NCBI GenBank assembly: GCA_003586115.2
Contig: QVOM02000021.1
Coordinates: 6,927,779-6,991,778 of the forward strand
DNA length: 64,000 nt
Reading direction: 5' to 3'
Source of the DNA: Salvator merianae
Lineage: Eukaryota; Chordata; Lepidosauria; Squamata; Teiidae
Shown: piece after piece, positions 24,461 through 36,700 of the stretch
Position numbering within the stretch: the stretch's first letter is position 1
How the letters are laid out: each line of letters opens with the position of its first letter
The notes under the pieces: generated by a model
The model's database searches: none
What the model was told of the DNA's origin: nothing
Seen by the model: the letters and a program-made list of their open reading frames with translations, nothing else
Program-made: the position numbers and the translations under genes

Positions 24461-26779
24461 CCTACTGCAGGTGGAAAGAAATTCCCTTCAGATGACTTGT
24501 TGAAGATTTAGGGGCGTTTCCTCGTCCTGGGTCTCTTCCCCCCCCCCCCGGAGGTTTTCGCTTTTCGGGTGTTCGCCTGTGTTTCTTTTCAGCGCTCAAA
24601 TTCAAGTTATTCTGATGGGGATGATTCACATTGTCGCTATTTCAATGCTGAATGGCAACATCGCTGCCTCTAATGAGAAAGCGCCTCCCTCAATAATTAA
24701 CGATCTCACATTTTCCTATTTTCTTTGCCTGATGAAAAGAATCAATTTTAATTCCTTGTAAATTACAAGGCCACTTTGGAGAACGAGAGGGGGGCGTATG
24801 GGTTCCTGGGCGCAACCGCGTGCACTTCGGGTCCCTTTCCTAGCGGAGGAAAACAAATACAGGGACTTTTTAGTCTCTCTTTAGTTTATCTGGTATGTCC
24901 CTGGCCTAGGTCTGTCTGTCACTTGGTTTGGAAGCAAGGATGTGTGCATGTGCGTGTGGGGAAGATAAGAGAAAATAGATCCTGTAAACTAATACCACTT
25001 ATTCAGCAAACTAGTAATATTGGACCTTGCTAGCTGTTTTTGCTTATGTCAGCTCAATCCTAGCAAGAGGAGCAGAATATTTTGGCAGCTGGAAGACGGG
25101 CCCGGGTGATCCCTGGTTCCTCTGAGAGGAAAACTTTGTCCACAGTTGAGAAATGTTAACAGGGTCAAGGTGGATCAGCACCGTACGGAACTTGCTTTAT
25201 TCCTCTTCGATAGGCTTCTCCTCCAAAAAATCTGAACCACGAGACGGACGGTCTAAAGGGACCTTACCTGCCGCCAGCATTAATGCAAAATCTAAGTCAC
25301 GGATCCGCTTGTTTACTTGTGTATTTATTTATTTTAAAGGCTGGCTTGTTTCAATTAGTTTTTCGTCAATTGGCGTTCCAGCGGGGGGGGGGGGAGGAAG
25401 GAGAGACTGATTTTAGAAAGGAACAGGTTTTATTTCGCCCCGGCTTTCTTTTGCTTCCGAAATGCAGTCGAAATAAAACCAGCCAACGAACCTCCCCCCC
25501 TCCCGGATAATCGCAGTTTCAGGAGCAGCTTCGGCTCCTCAGACAGCAAGTCCTGCCAGTCGGCTTAACCCAAAAGATCTTTCGCGGGAGATTTTATTTA
25601 TATATAAAGTCAGAAGGCTTTGAACATACAAGAGTTTCAAACTCTATCCTTGTCGGCTGTCTCTCTCTTTTTTTTTCCTTTCTTCTCTTTCTTTTTTTGA
25701 AGCGACGGCGTTGCGTAAAGCCAAGCAAAACGACAATCATACTTGCTCGTCTTTTTAAGGAAAAGAAGCGCCCCAACCCGCCTGGCTGACTAAATAGGCG
25801 ACCAGACGCGACCGTGAAAGGTTGGGGGGGGGGGAGCTATACATCTCCGTCTTGGCAGAGCACGTTTAAGTTTCTCTTCCTTCTTTCTTGAACGCCACCC
25901 TGTTAATCTGGCCAATTACCCCGGCTGGCTATAATAAGAAACATACATATTTTTGTTTGTATGTGTTAAGTTGGGCCGCTTTTCTGATTTCTATTTGCTC
26001 AGGATAAATAATCATATATCAGTTATTCAGTTAGGTGACAAGCCTCGTAATTGGAATAAAAAGAAAACATCTCATCCTTATCTCTTTCTATAACTAGATA
26101 TCGCGCTAATAAGACTGCATCAATCTTATCTAGCAAAAGAAATAAAATAGACAAACAAACAAATTCGCCTCCAACAAGTTAATGCGGTGTATCTGAGTGG
26201 AAAGTAGATATTTTCACGCATTCTGGAGATGAGGAGTGACTTTTAATAAAATCACAAGAAAAACAAATGTAATTCTGTAAGCAATTTCAGAGATCAGACC
26301 CCCCCCCCCCCGCCTCGCCTCTCCCCGTCTCTCCCTCGCTCTGTACCGCTTGGTTAGTATTCTTCTGCCGTCCCAACCTTTTCTTTTAAAACCCAGTTAG
26401 CGCCAGGAATATGACTGTCACTCAGGCGAAGGCACCTTTCGATCCACCTTCCCTTATTATTTGGGGAGGGGGGCAGTTCGGGAGGTAATACGGCTTATTT
26501 TACAAGGATGATTTTTGTTGACTTTTCCCCCTGCCCGGCCACCCTTTTCTTTCTTCTCTCCCTCCCCTTTTCCATTCCTTTCTCAGCCCCCCCCTTCTCT
26601 AGCCCCCAAGTGCGGCTAATTCGGGGCGTCTATATTCACTCAATTAGAGAAATCTAAAGAGAAAATCGATCTTCCATCTGCAGAAATGCCAGCTTAACAA
26701 ATTAGATTCTTGTTTCGTGCAGGTGATTTGGTGACAGTTGGGGAATTAGAAGTAATAAGTTGTTGTGTTTCAGACCACC

Positions 26780-27920
26780 TCTCTCCCTCCCTCCCCCCCC
26801 GGTCTCTTTTTGTCTCCCTTCCCCCTCCCGGCCGCCCCCTCCCTGCCTCTCTGCCCGCCCCGGGAGAGGGGAAGGCGAGCGCCGGCTGGCCGTGGTGGTG
26901 GCCCCGCCTCGGTTGCCTCCTGCTCCGGCCGAGCCGTCCAAGAGGCGAGATGCCGCCACCGCATCTCCCGCTGTAATTAGCGCTGCTGCCCTCCATGTGG
27001 GCTCGATTAAACCGTGATTTAGCCGAAAGAAATATAATTATGGCTGCAAATAAAATAATCAGCATTGAAGAGCGATTTCCTTAATGAGATGGAGCGGTTG
27101 CACGTCACGGAGTAAAGGGGTCTCATTAAGGGGTGGTAATGAGGCTTGGGTGGAGATTGGGAAGAGTCGCACACCGGCGCCGAGGCGAGAGCTTCAGCCC
27201 GACACTCTCGCCCACCTGAGCGCGCCCAGGCTGCCTGGCCGCTCGGCCGCCTACGGCAGCCAACCTCGGCCTGGCTTTAGAGGGAAGAGATGCCCTGGTT
27301 CCGGGTCCCGCGGCCGCCAACCTGCCCCACGCGGGAAGTCCGACCAGGACCCGGGCCAAACGGTATAGGCGTGAACCTTCCCGATGCCTTGAAAGGGCAT
27401 CTCGGCCAACGCAGCTTTTCACCGGCTTTTGAACGGTAAAGGCAGAAAAAAGTGACCGCAGCTCAAGTTCACACGTGCGCGCAGGTGTATGTGCACACGC
27501 GTGTTCAAGCGATGGAAGCAAGAACGACTGCCCTTGTTTTCCCCCGATCCTCCTCCAAGAGGGCTAAGCCTGGCAAGATCCAAATGGGGCTCTAGCTGCC
27601 GCCTACTTTTGGAAAGCAAGAAGCGGCAGCGGGGGTGTGTGTGGAATCTGGTCGAAGATAATCGAGGCGTTGCTGAAAGCTTTAACCTAGTGAAACTTCC
27701 ACGTGGCGCCCATGACTGTCTGGGGCAGACGGGCGATGAGATCGATGGGCTGAGGCCGAGCGGTGAGGCGCTTTGGTTCAGGCGCCACTGGAGGGCGCTA
27801 GCTCGCGCGACAGAGTGGGAAAGAAGGACCGTGGCGGCAGGCCAGGCCGCAAGACCTCTTTGCTGATCGCTGTTGTCGTACGCAGCGGAGACGTGAAAAG
27901 GCGGTCGGCCGGCGACCGGG
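26780..27920. promoter_or_regulatory. CpG-dense domain, distal upstream of OTP
   Basis: A second CpG-dense block, with many CGC/GCG motifs from 26820 to 27920, is interrupted by an AT-rich stretch at about 26.97-27.1 kb. No coding exon is recognisable. It could be a CpG island of an unannotated transcript or a regulatory domain; sequence alone does not separate these. Confidence 0.45.
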
Positions 27921-28951
27921 CCATGGGACAAAGTGGAGCATATACCTAGTAGCTCAGAGCTACTTGGGGTTGGCACAAATCTGCATCTTTACTGTACCAC
28001 GTCTGTCGTTAGCACAACCTATTTTGACCCCAATGCCATTTCCTTTCAGTTGGCTTTGCTTTCTGCTCCACCAGGCACTGTAAGCAAAGTGATTTGCAAA
28101 GGAAAGATCAGTGGCCAAGGTTCTTTGTTTGTTTAAATAGCAGGCTTAAATGCATCATTACGACTCTGGTCCTCATAAAAAGTAAGTTGTGAAGGCAGTT
28201 CCCTATTACAGACCCTTTTTACAAAACAAAGGTTGTGATTACAATGCTTTGCCTCAGGCAGCCAGCTAGCCACCCCAGCTGAAAGAGAATTGAATTGCTC
28301 TGGTTGATCAAGGTCTAATGTCCATTCATCCCCCAAGAAGATTGCAGTGTTCTCCTTGATGCCAAACCCCAAGCCCTCAGCACTGTAGATAGCTGTGCAT
28401 AATAGTCACCTGCAGAATGGACCATTTCCACAGGGTGAATAGGCTCCCTTCCAGAATCACAGCATGATGAACTTTGGATGTCTTTCTTGAAGCACTTTGT
28501 AGATCAAAAAGAGCAGCAGACTGTGTGTGTGTGCGTGTGTGCACCCATTCAAGAATAGCCCAGGTGCTTTATGACTTGGTATCCATTCACCAGTAAACTG
28601 TACCCAACTGCACGGCAGTGCACAAAAGTGAATAAAAGCCGGAAGTAAAGTGGAACTGAGATAGAAACTGTCATCTGACTGAAGAAATCTTAGTCAATTA
28701 ATATTTTGTGTTTTCTTTGATTAATCAATTTATCAATCAAGTAAATTTCAATCAATTGACAGATTTTTTTTAAAAAAAATTAATATGCTGCTTAGCTATG
28801 CACAGACTTGTCATGTGAATGAGAAAGTTATTCATATGTGATAATGAAGGCAGATCCTGCCTAAGAGAGACCCAGTCGAATTTGCTTCTGAGTAGGCATA
28901 CAGAATTTTTAAAATCCAGCTGTTTAACTTTCAGATACTAGTAGGGTTTAA

Positions 28952-29022
28952 TATCTATCTATCTATATCTATATCTATATCTATATCTATATCTATATCT
29001 ATATCTATCTATCTATATATAT
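28952..29022. repeat. ATCT/ATATCT microsatellite
   Basis: Tandem ATCT and ATATCT units run for about 70 bases. Confidence 0.95.
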
Positions 29023-30430
29023 TTAATACACCTAAATATTACAGACCTAGGCCTTTTCTACACTGGGCCTTTGATCCGAATATATTCTGATACAAGGGCC
29101 ATCCTTCTACATATATTGCACATTTTGCTTAGCCTGCTTCATCTGCATGGGAGAAAGCAGTGGATCAGAATACAGCACCAAAATGGTGTCATATCTGGGT
29201 CCTGCTGTGGATTTCTTTAAACAAGTCCATAAATGGACCAGCGTCTGTATTCCAGACTCTGAAGGGTGCACAGACATCAATACCCTTGTAGGCCAGAATG
29301 CTTTGGGGGACCTGTTTGCTGCGCACCAGGAAGTGCCACCTGAAGTTGGTGGGCCACTGAAATGGGCCCTTTCAGAAACAGCAAAGTTTGGGAACCTTGA
29401 TTCCTGTCCCTCGAAGGGTTTCTGCCACCTTCTAGGGCTGGGCACAGTTTTCAGAACCAATGACTGTGGATGGGACAGGATGGGATGGGATGGGATGTCC
29501 AAAATGTGGACAGCCCTGTTCTCCTCCAGGAGCAACCTGTCCCAGCATGGAATAGGTTGCATATTCTGGGCCAGGGCATTCTGGTGTAATCCAGGTCTGA
29601 GTATTTGATTTGCTGTAGGCAAAAACATCCATGCTTTCCAATCCCAAACCTTCAGCCTTTAGATATGTCCCTTGTTGATGGTTTTCATGCTATCTACTAC
29701 TACAGTGATCATGAGTGGCCCCAGTGTATTACAATGTTACAGTTTGCATCATTCTGATTATTATAATAATTTAAATTGTGACCGACCTCGAGTACAGTTA
29801 TAACAAACTCACTCACACTTGGGTTCAAACTGGGAGCATTAACAGGTCTAGTAATCTGCTTGTGATCATGTGACTAAAGAAAAAGTTCATAAGTCTTTTT
29901 TTTTTTTTTAAAAATCACCAAAATGAAAGAATCTGAGAAAAAATTACAAGTATGTTTCCTGCTTAATATCTCAGTCCTGTCAAATTTCTTATGATATAAT
30001 TAACTAATAGGTGTATGGACTCATATTCAAAAATATCCTCTTGACAAAGATATGAGGAACTTGGTGTTATTTCATCCAGGAATGCAGATTGGCACATCAT
30101 GTAGCATTTATCTAAACATGAACACATTCAAATCAACTTAGCATTATTAAGAATAAACAGCTGACACTATATGGCCACTGCCTAGTTGATGGTGACTGAC
30201 CAGGTTTAAAGTTCCTGTCTGACACCAATTTCTACATCCATTTCATTCAAGGTTTAGGCCTAATTTTGCATAGGGATGGCTATATATTACTCTTGGATTT
30301 TTATCAGAAAGCTAATTAATTAAAATAATGATGATACAGGATTTTTTTTCTTGTAACTTAGTGGTTCTAATCCAGATGGTTTAAACATTACATGGACCTC
30401 CCTGGAAGTAGTAGTAAAGGAATCGAAAGC

Positions 30431-30544
30431 CTGCACTGGGCCTTATTCTGGATTATATCCTGGAATAGGGGCCTGCTTTCTGCATGCTAGTGCAGACAGC
30501 AAGCCCTTATTCTGGGATATAATTTGGAATAAGGCCCAGTGCAG
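30431..30544. mobile_element. 114-bp long hairpin (MITE-like or miRNA-like foldback)
   Basis: Bases 30431-30484 and 30491-30544 are inverted repeats that match at 46 of 54 positions, with a 6-base loop. Most mismatches are transitions, so an RNA copy would form an almost continuous stem using G-U pairs. The termini (CTGCACTGGGCC) resemble the ends of the 41.7-kb element. A small DNA transposon is the simplest reading; a hairpin RNA precursor cannot be excluded. Confidence 0.7.
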
Positions 30545-32039
30545 AAAGAACCAAAGTTTTAATACTATTCCTTTTTCCTTTGTTTTCTTATAATAGGAGG
30601 TAGAGTACTACAATGTGCAAATATTGTTTGTTTATCACATTTTGTTTTTCTTTTCTTCCTAGCAATTCCTCCTCTTCCCCCAAACCCACAATCACTTTAC
30701 TCTCATTACAACCATGAGAGACATGTTAAGCTGGAAGAATGGCTGTCCAAGATCACCCGGGGAATTTCGCAAACACTACTTTTTCACTGCTGAGTACAAA
30801 ACAGATGTGCTTTCTCACTTGTCGCTTTTTAAAATTTAAGTAGCATTGAATTCACATGTGTTCATTTACCTTTTTTAAAAAGTATGCTCATTTCCATGTG
30901 TTAACCATACCACAGTAGCATGAAATGTAATACATTCAACCACTGTATCACACTGCTATAATTTTCTTTAAAGCAGACAGGGCAAACCTGTAGTCCACCA
31001 GATGATGTGAACACATCATTCCTGACCCAGTGACCTCACTGGTTGGGACTGTCAAGATACTGGGCTAATAGAAGAGAATATTCTTGCATCTCCAAAAAAC
31101 AAATAAATGTTCAGAGGCTTAACAGAGAGGAAGTAGGACATTATTTGTGGTCGTTGCAAAGTAATATGATTTTGGAGTTCAGTCTCAACCAGCTGTTTAC
31201 CTAATGGTAAAACTGGGTCTGTGCTAAAACAAGCTCTTCTTCTACCATTCCACATTTGGAGAGGTGATGAAGGAAATAAAGTTTCCTTTTAGTAATGTTT
31301 CTTAAATCTTAACAGCACCAGGGAACATAATACTGCTTATACATATTCTGTCCACATGCTCCAGAAGTTATATCTCCATGATGTTCGCTTACACTGAACA
31401 TGCTTTGCTTCCACAGTTCAGGAGCAAAGAGCAAATAGGATATGATCACACACCCAAAAACGGGTGCCTCTGAAGCACATTTGAGACTCCTGGGACAGAT
31501 GGAAAATATAAAATAAATGGTTACCTTATCCTCAAGCCTCTGTTTCTGTGTTCTTTCTGCAGATATGAAAATATCACTCTTGGGGATAGAAGGAGTTAAG
31601 AGTTGGATGGAGCAGGAGGCTACAGAGGCTCTTAGCCAATCCCAGCCTGGTCCCACCACCAACCAATCAAGTCCACAGAAAATTGGCTGCTGGCAGCCTA
31701 TGGGAAGTGTGGAAGGAAGATGACAATGAGGGAAGCTAAGTTGCCTGTTGGTTACTGTGTGATGTATTTTCCCCCCCTTGTCTATAGATGGGACGATCCC
31801 AGGAAAGGAATGGCCCCCAAACCCTCTGTGTGATCACACCCATAGTGTCCAAGAGAGTTGGAGAAGGAATCTTTTCAGACTTTTCAGTACTGACAGTGAA
31901 AGAAGCTGGTCATAATGCATAGTGGAGTGTGCTTTCAAAATTCAGGGATGATAAATTAGAACCCATTCACTCTGGGGATTATATATAATACTTAAGTTTA
32001 AGGGTGGTCGTGGAATACACTGGAGTTAACATGTCTCAA

Positions 32040-33326
32040 AGCCTTCAGAATATCCCAAATGTTTCATGGTCTAAGGAATCCAACTCCACAGTGGAGGAGG
32101 ATAGAAGTGAAGTTGTACCTCATATTGCAAACCTTTCCATTAATTAATAATATTAGGGCAAGAACTAATAAGATAGAAAATCCAGTCATTAATGAGCAAG
32201 CAAGAACATGGCAGAAGTGGCAGGCTAAATTGCTCCCCACTCTATCACCCCTTATAGAAATCAATTTCTATGAAACACGTTGGAATTGAATTCCTAAAAG
32301 TATAAGAGAGAGCTTAGAACGGAAAGGGATTACAAGATTGAAAGAGCTGTATGACACTAATCATCAAACAAAAACTAATATAATCAAACAAGAATTTGAC
32401 CCTATGGAAACATACTGACTAGTTTGGTGTCCAGTTGAAATCTGCTTAAATAAGCAATCTCTACGAGAAATAATAACAAGATCTATATCCCCTTTTGAGC
32501 AGATGATTCAAGAAGCTAGAAATTCATTAAAAGGTCTCACATCAAAAATACATAAGGAAATGATGGAAGACCAGAGACCAATTCAACAATTGAAAGTCCT
32601 ATGGGAAAAGGACCTGGGAAAAACATTAAATGATAAAACCTAGAATGAGTTAGCTAACTCCAAATTAAAATGGCATTCTACTCCCAAGATTTAAAAAACT
32701 TTTATAAAGTTACTGTACCAATGATATAGAACACCTATAAAAACGGCTAAAATAATGAGAACTGCAACAGCTCTGTGCTGGTATGATTGTCCTATTTCCA
32801 TATGCTTTGGGAATGTCCCAAAGTATGAGACTTTTGGAAGTTGCTGCATCAAGAACTTAATATTCTAAATACATAGATATCCATGAAGCCGGAAATATAT
32901 CTGTTACATGATTCTATGCAATTGAAAGTCAAGATACATACCCAACCATTTCTTCTCTGTTAGTAACCAGGCAATGAAACGAGGCAAGTCATCTAATGAA
33001 ATATTTATGCCAGGACATTCTCTGGGATCTAATGGTAAATGAATATATATCCACTTGTAGTTGAACAGTTGTGCAAAAGGAAGCACTTTGAACCTATCTG
33101 GAGATCTGGAAACCTGTCTGGTGAGCCACAGTACCAACAGGAGAAATTCAAACATCAAATCAGTTGCCATCTATGGCTTCACTGGTTGAATTGTATTAAA
33201 GTGAATTTACAATGTAAAGCAAGATAAATTAAGAATTTAGGAACGACCTGACCAGAATGGAAGGGAGAAGGGTGGGAGAGGGAGCAATGTACTATTGTAT
33301 CAATTTATCTGGTGCATGTATTGCCA
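32040..33326 (+). mobile_element. L1-type LINE, degraded 3' part of ORF2
   Basis: Conceptual translation in shifting frames shows the region after the reverse transcriptase of an L1-clade ORF2. One landmark is RNPTPQWRRIEVKLYL early on. Another is a run like SYFHMLWECPKV-DFWKLL near 32790-32845, which matches the C-terminal 'H-WWECP...FW' cysteine-rich motif of L1 proteins. Stops and frameshifts are frequent, so the copy is dead. The 3' UTR appears to continue past the CR1 insertion into about 33675-33760. Confidence 0.72.
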
Positions 33327-33670
33327 CAGAATCGTAGAGTTGGAAGGGACCTCCAGAGTCATCGAGTCCAACCCCCTGCCCAATGCAGGATTCACTAAAC
33401 CATCCCAGACAGATGTCTGTCCAACCTCTCCTTGAAGACCTCCAGCGAAGGAGAGCTCACACCTCCTATGGCAACCTATTCCATTGACTGATGGCTCTTA
33501 CCGTCAGAAAGTTTTGTCTAATATTTAGACTCTATCTACTCCCTTGAAGTTCCATCCCGTTGTTTCTAGTCCTTCCCTCTTGTGTAAGTGAGAATAGGCC
33601 CAATCCTTCTGCACTGTGACAACCCTTCAGATACTTGAAAACAGCTATCATGTCTCCTCTCAGTCTTTTC
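33327..33670 (-). mobile_element. CR1 LINE 3' end, inverted, inserted in L1-type relic
   Basis: The plus strand begins with the reverse complement of the CR1 terminus ('cagaatcgtagagttggaag', then 'ggacctccagagtcatcgag') and runs back through blocks matching the copy at 2655-3103. It is therefore on the minus strand. The sequence TGTATTG occurs on both sides and may be a short target duplication. The copy is 5'-truncated and noncoding. Confidence 0.88.
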
Positions 33671-33759
33671 TTCTCTTGTATTGTATTTCATTGTATGGTA
33701 TTAATTGAGGAAAAGCAATACAAAAAGATAATATATATGAAAAGAACCACTCACTCCAG

Positions 33760-36700
33760 AACATTTAGGAGAAACAAATCAGAACATTCCAAGCCAAAAG
33801 TTGGTTTCTGGCCTTTGTTCTAAGGTCCCAGGGCAGTTTATGCAGTGAAAATCAGAGAAAAATAAAAAGAGAATCCAAAAGCCTGGACAAGAAGATGTGT
33901 TAGACACAGCAAAGGTCATTTCTATATTCCCATTTCATATCCTGGGACAGAGCAGGCCACCCCATCCTGGGATACACAACCTAACTGGGATGGGTTGCTG
34001 CTAGAGTAGGACAGGACCATCCATATTCAAATGGCTGTCCTGTTTCACACCTGGCTGCTGCCTCCAAAGAGCCCTCAGAGGCAACCCAAGGGCTCTGAAA
34101 GCTGGAAGGTACCTGCAATGGTATGGTTTAGATACCTTTTATTTTCTATGTTTTTAACATGTAAATCAGGGACATGCAAAATAACTTGATAACACACTAC
34201 TTGAAACAGTTCTGCCGTGCTGCTGAACAGCTCACATTACCAGGCTCCTGGAGGGGGTGGGACACACATCTGCACATCCCAGGATTTCCAGAGTATGCCA
34301 AGGTGGAGTGGGGTGGGGAAGTGGGCCAGTCTTGTATGGTTCTATCATGTGATTGCAAACTCATCACAACGATCTCCTACTCTTATTATTGTCATTATAA
34401 GGCCCTTCATGGGTGGTCCCGCAGCGTGCAATAGCCCACATGCATATTGAGACTCTCTGCACATGTGCATTGAAATCATGTGCTGCAAGCCCACCTACAA
34501 AGGGCAACAATGACAAGAGCAAAAAGTGGGTAAGTTCCCCACTTCACAGTTCTAGTTGCAGGGCAGCTGATTACAGCCAGGACTTTTAATGAATTAGCCT
34601 AACAGACCTGAGCCGCTAAAACCTCTTTCCATTAATCTAAAGCATGTTTAACACATCCCTAGAGTGGTGGCTTGGACAGATGCCCCAAGGAGTGGGACTT
34701 GAACCAGGAGATCACAAGGAGAATTGGCTATAGGTGGAAAGGGGAGGCTGATTAGTCCCCTCCATCACCACTTTCCAGGTTTTTTAGGGAGCATTTCTAG
34801 CTCAACTTTGGAATAGAGTTTCACAGCTCTGCTTAGTAACGCACCCTTTGGGCTGATTTTCCTTGGGTCTCCTCAGTGATATCTCTGCTCTCCATTCTTG
34901 CTCTGAGCTCGCTGCTGCCATAAAAGCCTTGCTAAGATTACAGAGTACCACTTTACTACTTGACTTGCCTACTTTCAACGCTAATTTCCCTAAGTTTGAC
35001 TTCATTTCTATAAAGAAAAGTTGCCACTTGGATTTTTACTTCGTTCTGATAAAAACAATTCTGTTGAGAGCTGCTTCACTCATTTCCCCTGTCCTGAGGA
35101 TCAGATGTCAAACCAAACCTCTCATTCTAAAGATCCTTGTCTCTGGGCACATGCCGAGTGCCAGAGCACTTCTCATAACAGAGTCCAGGACATCTGCGCT
35201 TTGTAGATTGCCCGTGACTTTCCATATTCTGGGATTAGGCCTATTAGGATATCTATTTGTGGCAGTGAGTCCCCTTAGGTGCTGATCCTTTATGAGGACT
35301 GCAGATTTAATCTCTGAGTTGGACACAGGCGGTGTCCTTTTTAGTCCTAAAGGAGACTTCTAACACTCTGAGACCCCGGCTACTGGCAGATATGAGAGGT
35401 CATGTCTGCTCTAGGTGAACCAGAACTCTCACTACCCCTTGAATCACTTCCTTGTAAAACCCTTTCCTACATCCTCGCCGTCTTTTTGCACTCTCTCTAC
35501 AGAATTTGTGCTCCCAAACTCTGCCCAAGCCAGGTAAGGCACTACCAGAGCTCACCCCTCTCCCTGATTTTTAAGGTTTTAGTATAGGTTTAGGTATAGA
35601 CACTGTGTGTGTGATTATCAGTTTTTTTCAGCCTAAAAGGTCTGCATTCCTTTGCCTTGCTACTCAGAAGTTCAGCCAAAATGAGAGGAACGGACAGTTG
35701 CGAAGGGTCTGCCAGCAGTTCATCTGAGAATGTAATTGATGTTGGATTACAGGATTAGGTGAAAAGAAGCCAATTGATAATTGAAACTGATGGATAATTT
35801 GACAGCTGAATTGATGGCCTAGCCAGGTAAGGTTGGAATTTAGTGTTAGAAGATCTGGCTATCCATTCAGTTATAACTTGAATTCTTGTATGGAATTTAA
35901 GGCCCTTGCCTCTCAGATTTCTAGGGTACAGTAGCTATGGGGCCCTGACATCCAGACACCTCTGCCAATGCACTCACTTCACTTTAGAAACCTCTACCTG
36001 GACAGCAGAACATCTTCCTGAAGCCACAGAGCCACGATGCTTGGTCTTTATGATAAGGAGCTCTTGCTCCTTGCTGGGATTTTTCTAATCTATTATCTGT
36101 TCCCTCTAAGGGAACTTTGTGCTTGCTTGTCAATAGTTTCCTTTCAATGCATAAACATAGGCAGTAAAATACCCCTTATTCAATGCAGCTCCCTTCAGGA
36201 TTTTCACAGTTGTAGATCACACTTTTTAAAAAAATTCTCCTCACAAAACTCTTTGGCATTCTAGTGAAATATCTCCAAGGCTAGGACTTCCCAATGTGGG
36301 AGCAGCTAGTGGAGAGGAGAGGGCTGCCAAGAATTTTGTAGACACAACTCAGATCTTTGATCTTATGTACCTTATTCCTGTTCCATGTTATGTTTCATTG
36401 CTTTTCCCCCACAATAAAGCTTTGGCTGGGAGTTAGTCCATGCTGATGTTAAAACACCTCAGTGGAGGTTTGTACAAATGTTAGGGTCTCCGGCATGCTT
36501 ACTGTCCAAAGAATACTTACAACATTATTGGGAGAGAGATTGCCATGAGTGCTGCTCAAGATACATGTATTTAGCAGTATTTCCACATACATGCAGAATT
36601 TTTAAGGATTACTGCTTTAGTTTAACTGATAATGGATTAGAGCTGGTCCCAAGAGAGGTGGAGACACTTGGTTGATTTCAATCCAAAGTTTCTTTATTAA

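Larger units (their letters stand above)
20721..28130. other. OTP upstream region: CpG-rich, no recognisable transposons
   Basis: These 7.4 kb hold no coding sequence I can support. The open frames on both strands sit in CpG-rich DNA and encode low-complexity Arg/Pro/Gly/Ser products. I recognise no LINE or SINE fragments. AT-rich blocks at about 21.6-22.17, 25.88-26.29 and 26.97-27.1 kb, lying among CpG-dense blocks, look like candidate regulatory elements. Many C or G homopolymers of 8-12 bases are present (for example near 24539-24550 and 26299-26311). Confidence 0.7.
28131..32000. other. Intergenic DNA with simple repeats and foldbacks
   Basis: No gene is recognised. A relic near 28868-28905 resembles an old amniote interspersed repeat. 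The sequence GGCCTTTTCTACACTGGGCC at 29050-29069 resembles the ends of the foldback elements at 30431 and 41713. An open frame at 29147-29608 (153 codons) has no recognisable domain and overlaps a similar-length frame on the other strand. GGGAT repeats occur at about 29469-29496. Confidence 0.5.

Noticed and set aside
27126..27976. Long minus-strand frames in the CpG-dense block (131 and 185 codons)
   Set aside because: Composition-driven open frames with Arg/Pro/Ser-rich products and no domain.
1875..28540. Tandem-repeat runs as a possible CRISPR array
   Set aside because: The repeats are plain di- to hexanucleotide microsatellites without spacer structure, in a vertebrate genome.
29147..29608. 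153-codon plus-strand frame, with a similar-length frame on the minus strand
   Set aside because: The two strands are open to a similar degree, as expected for chance in moderately GC-rich sequence. No domain was recognised, and a transposon-like motif lies just upstream.
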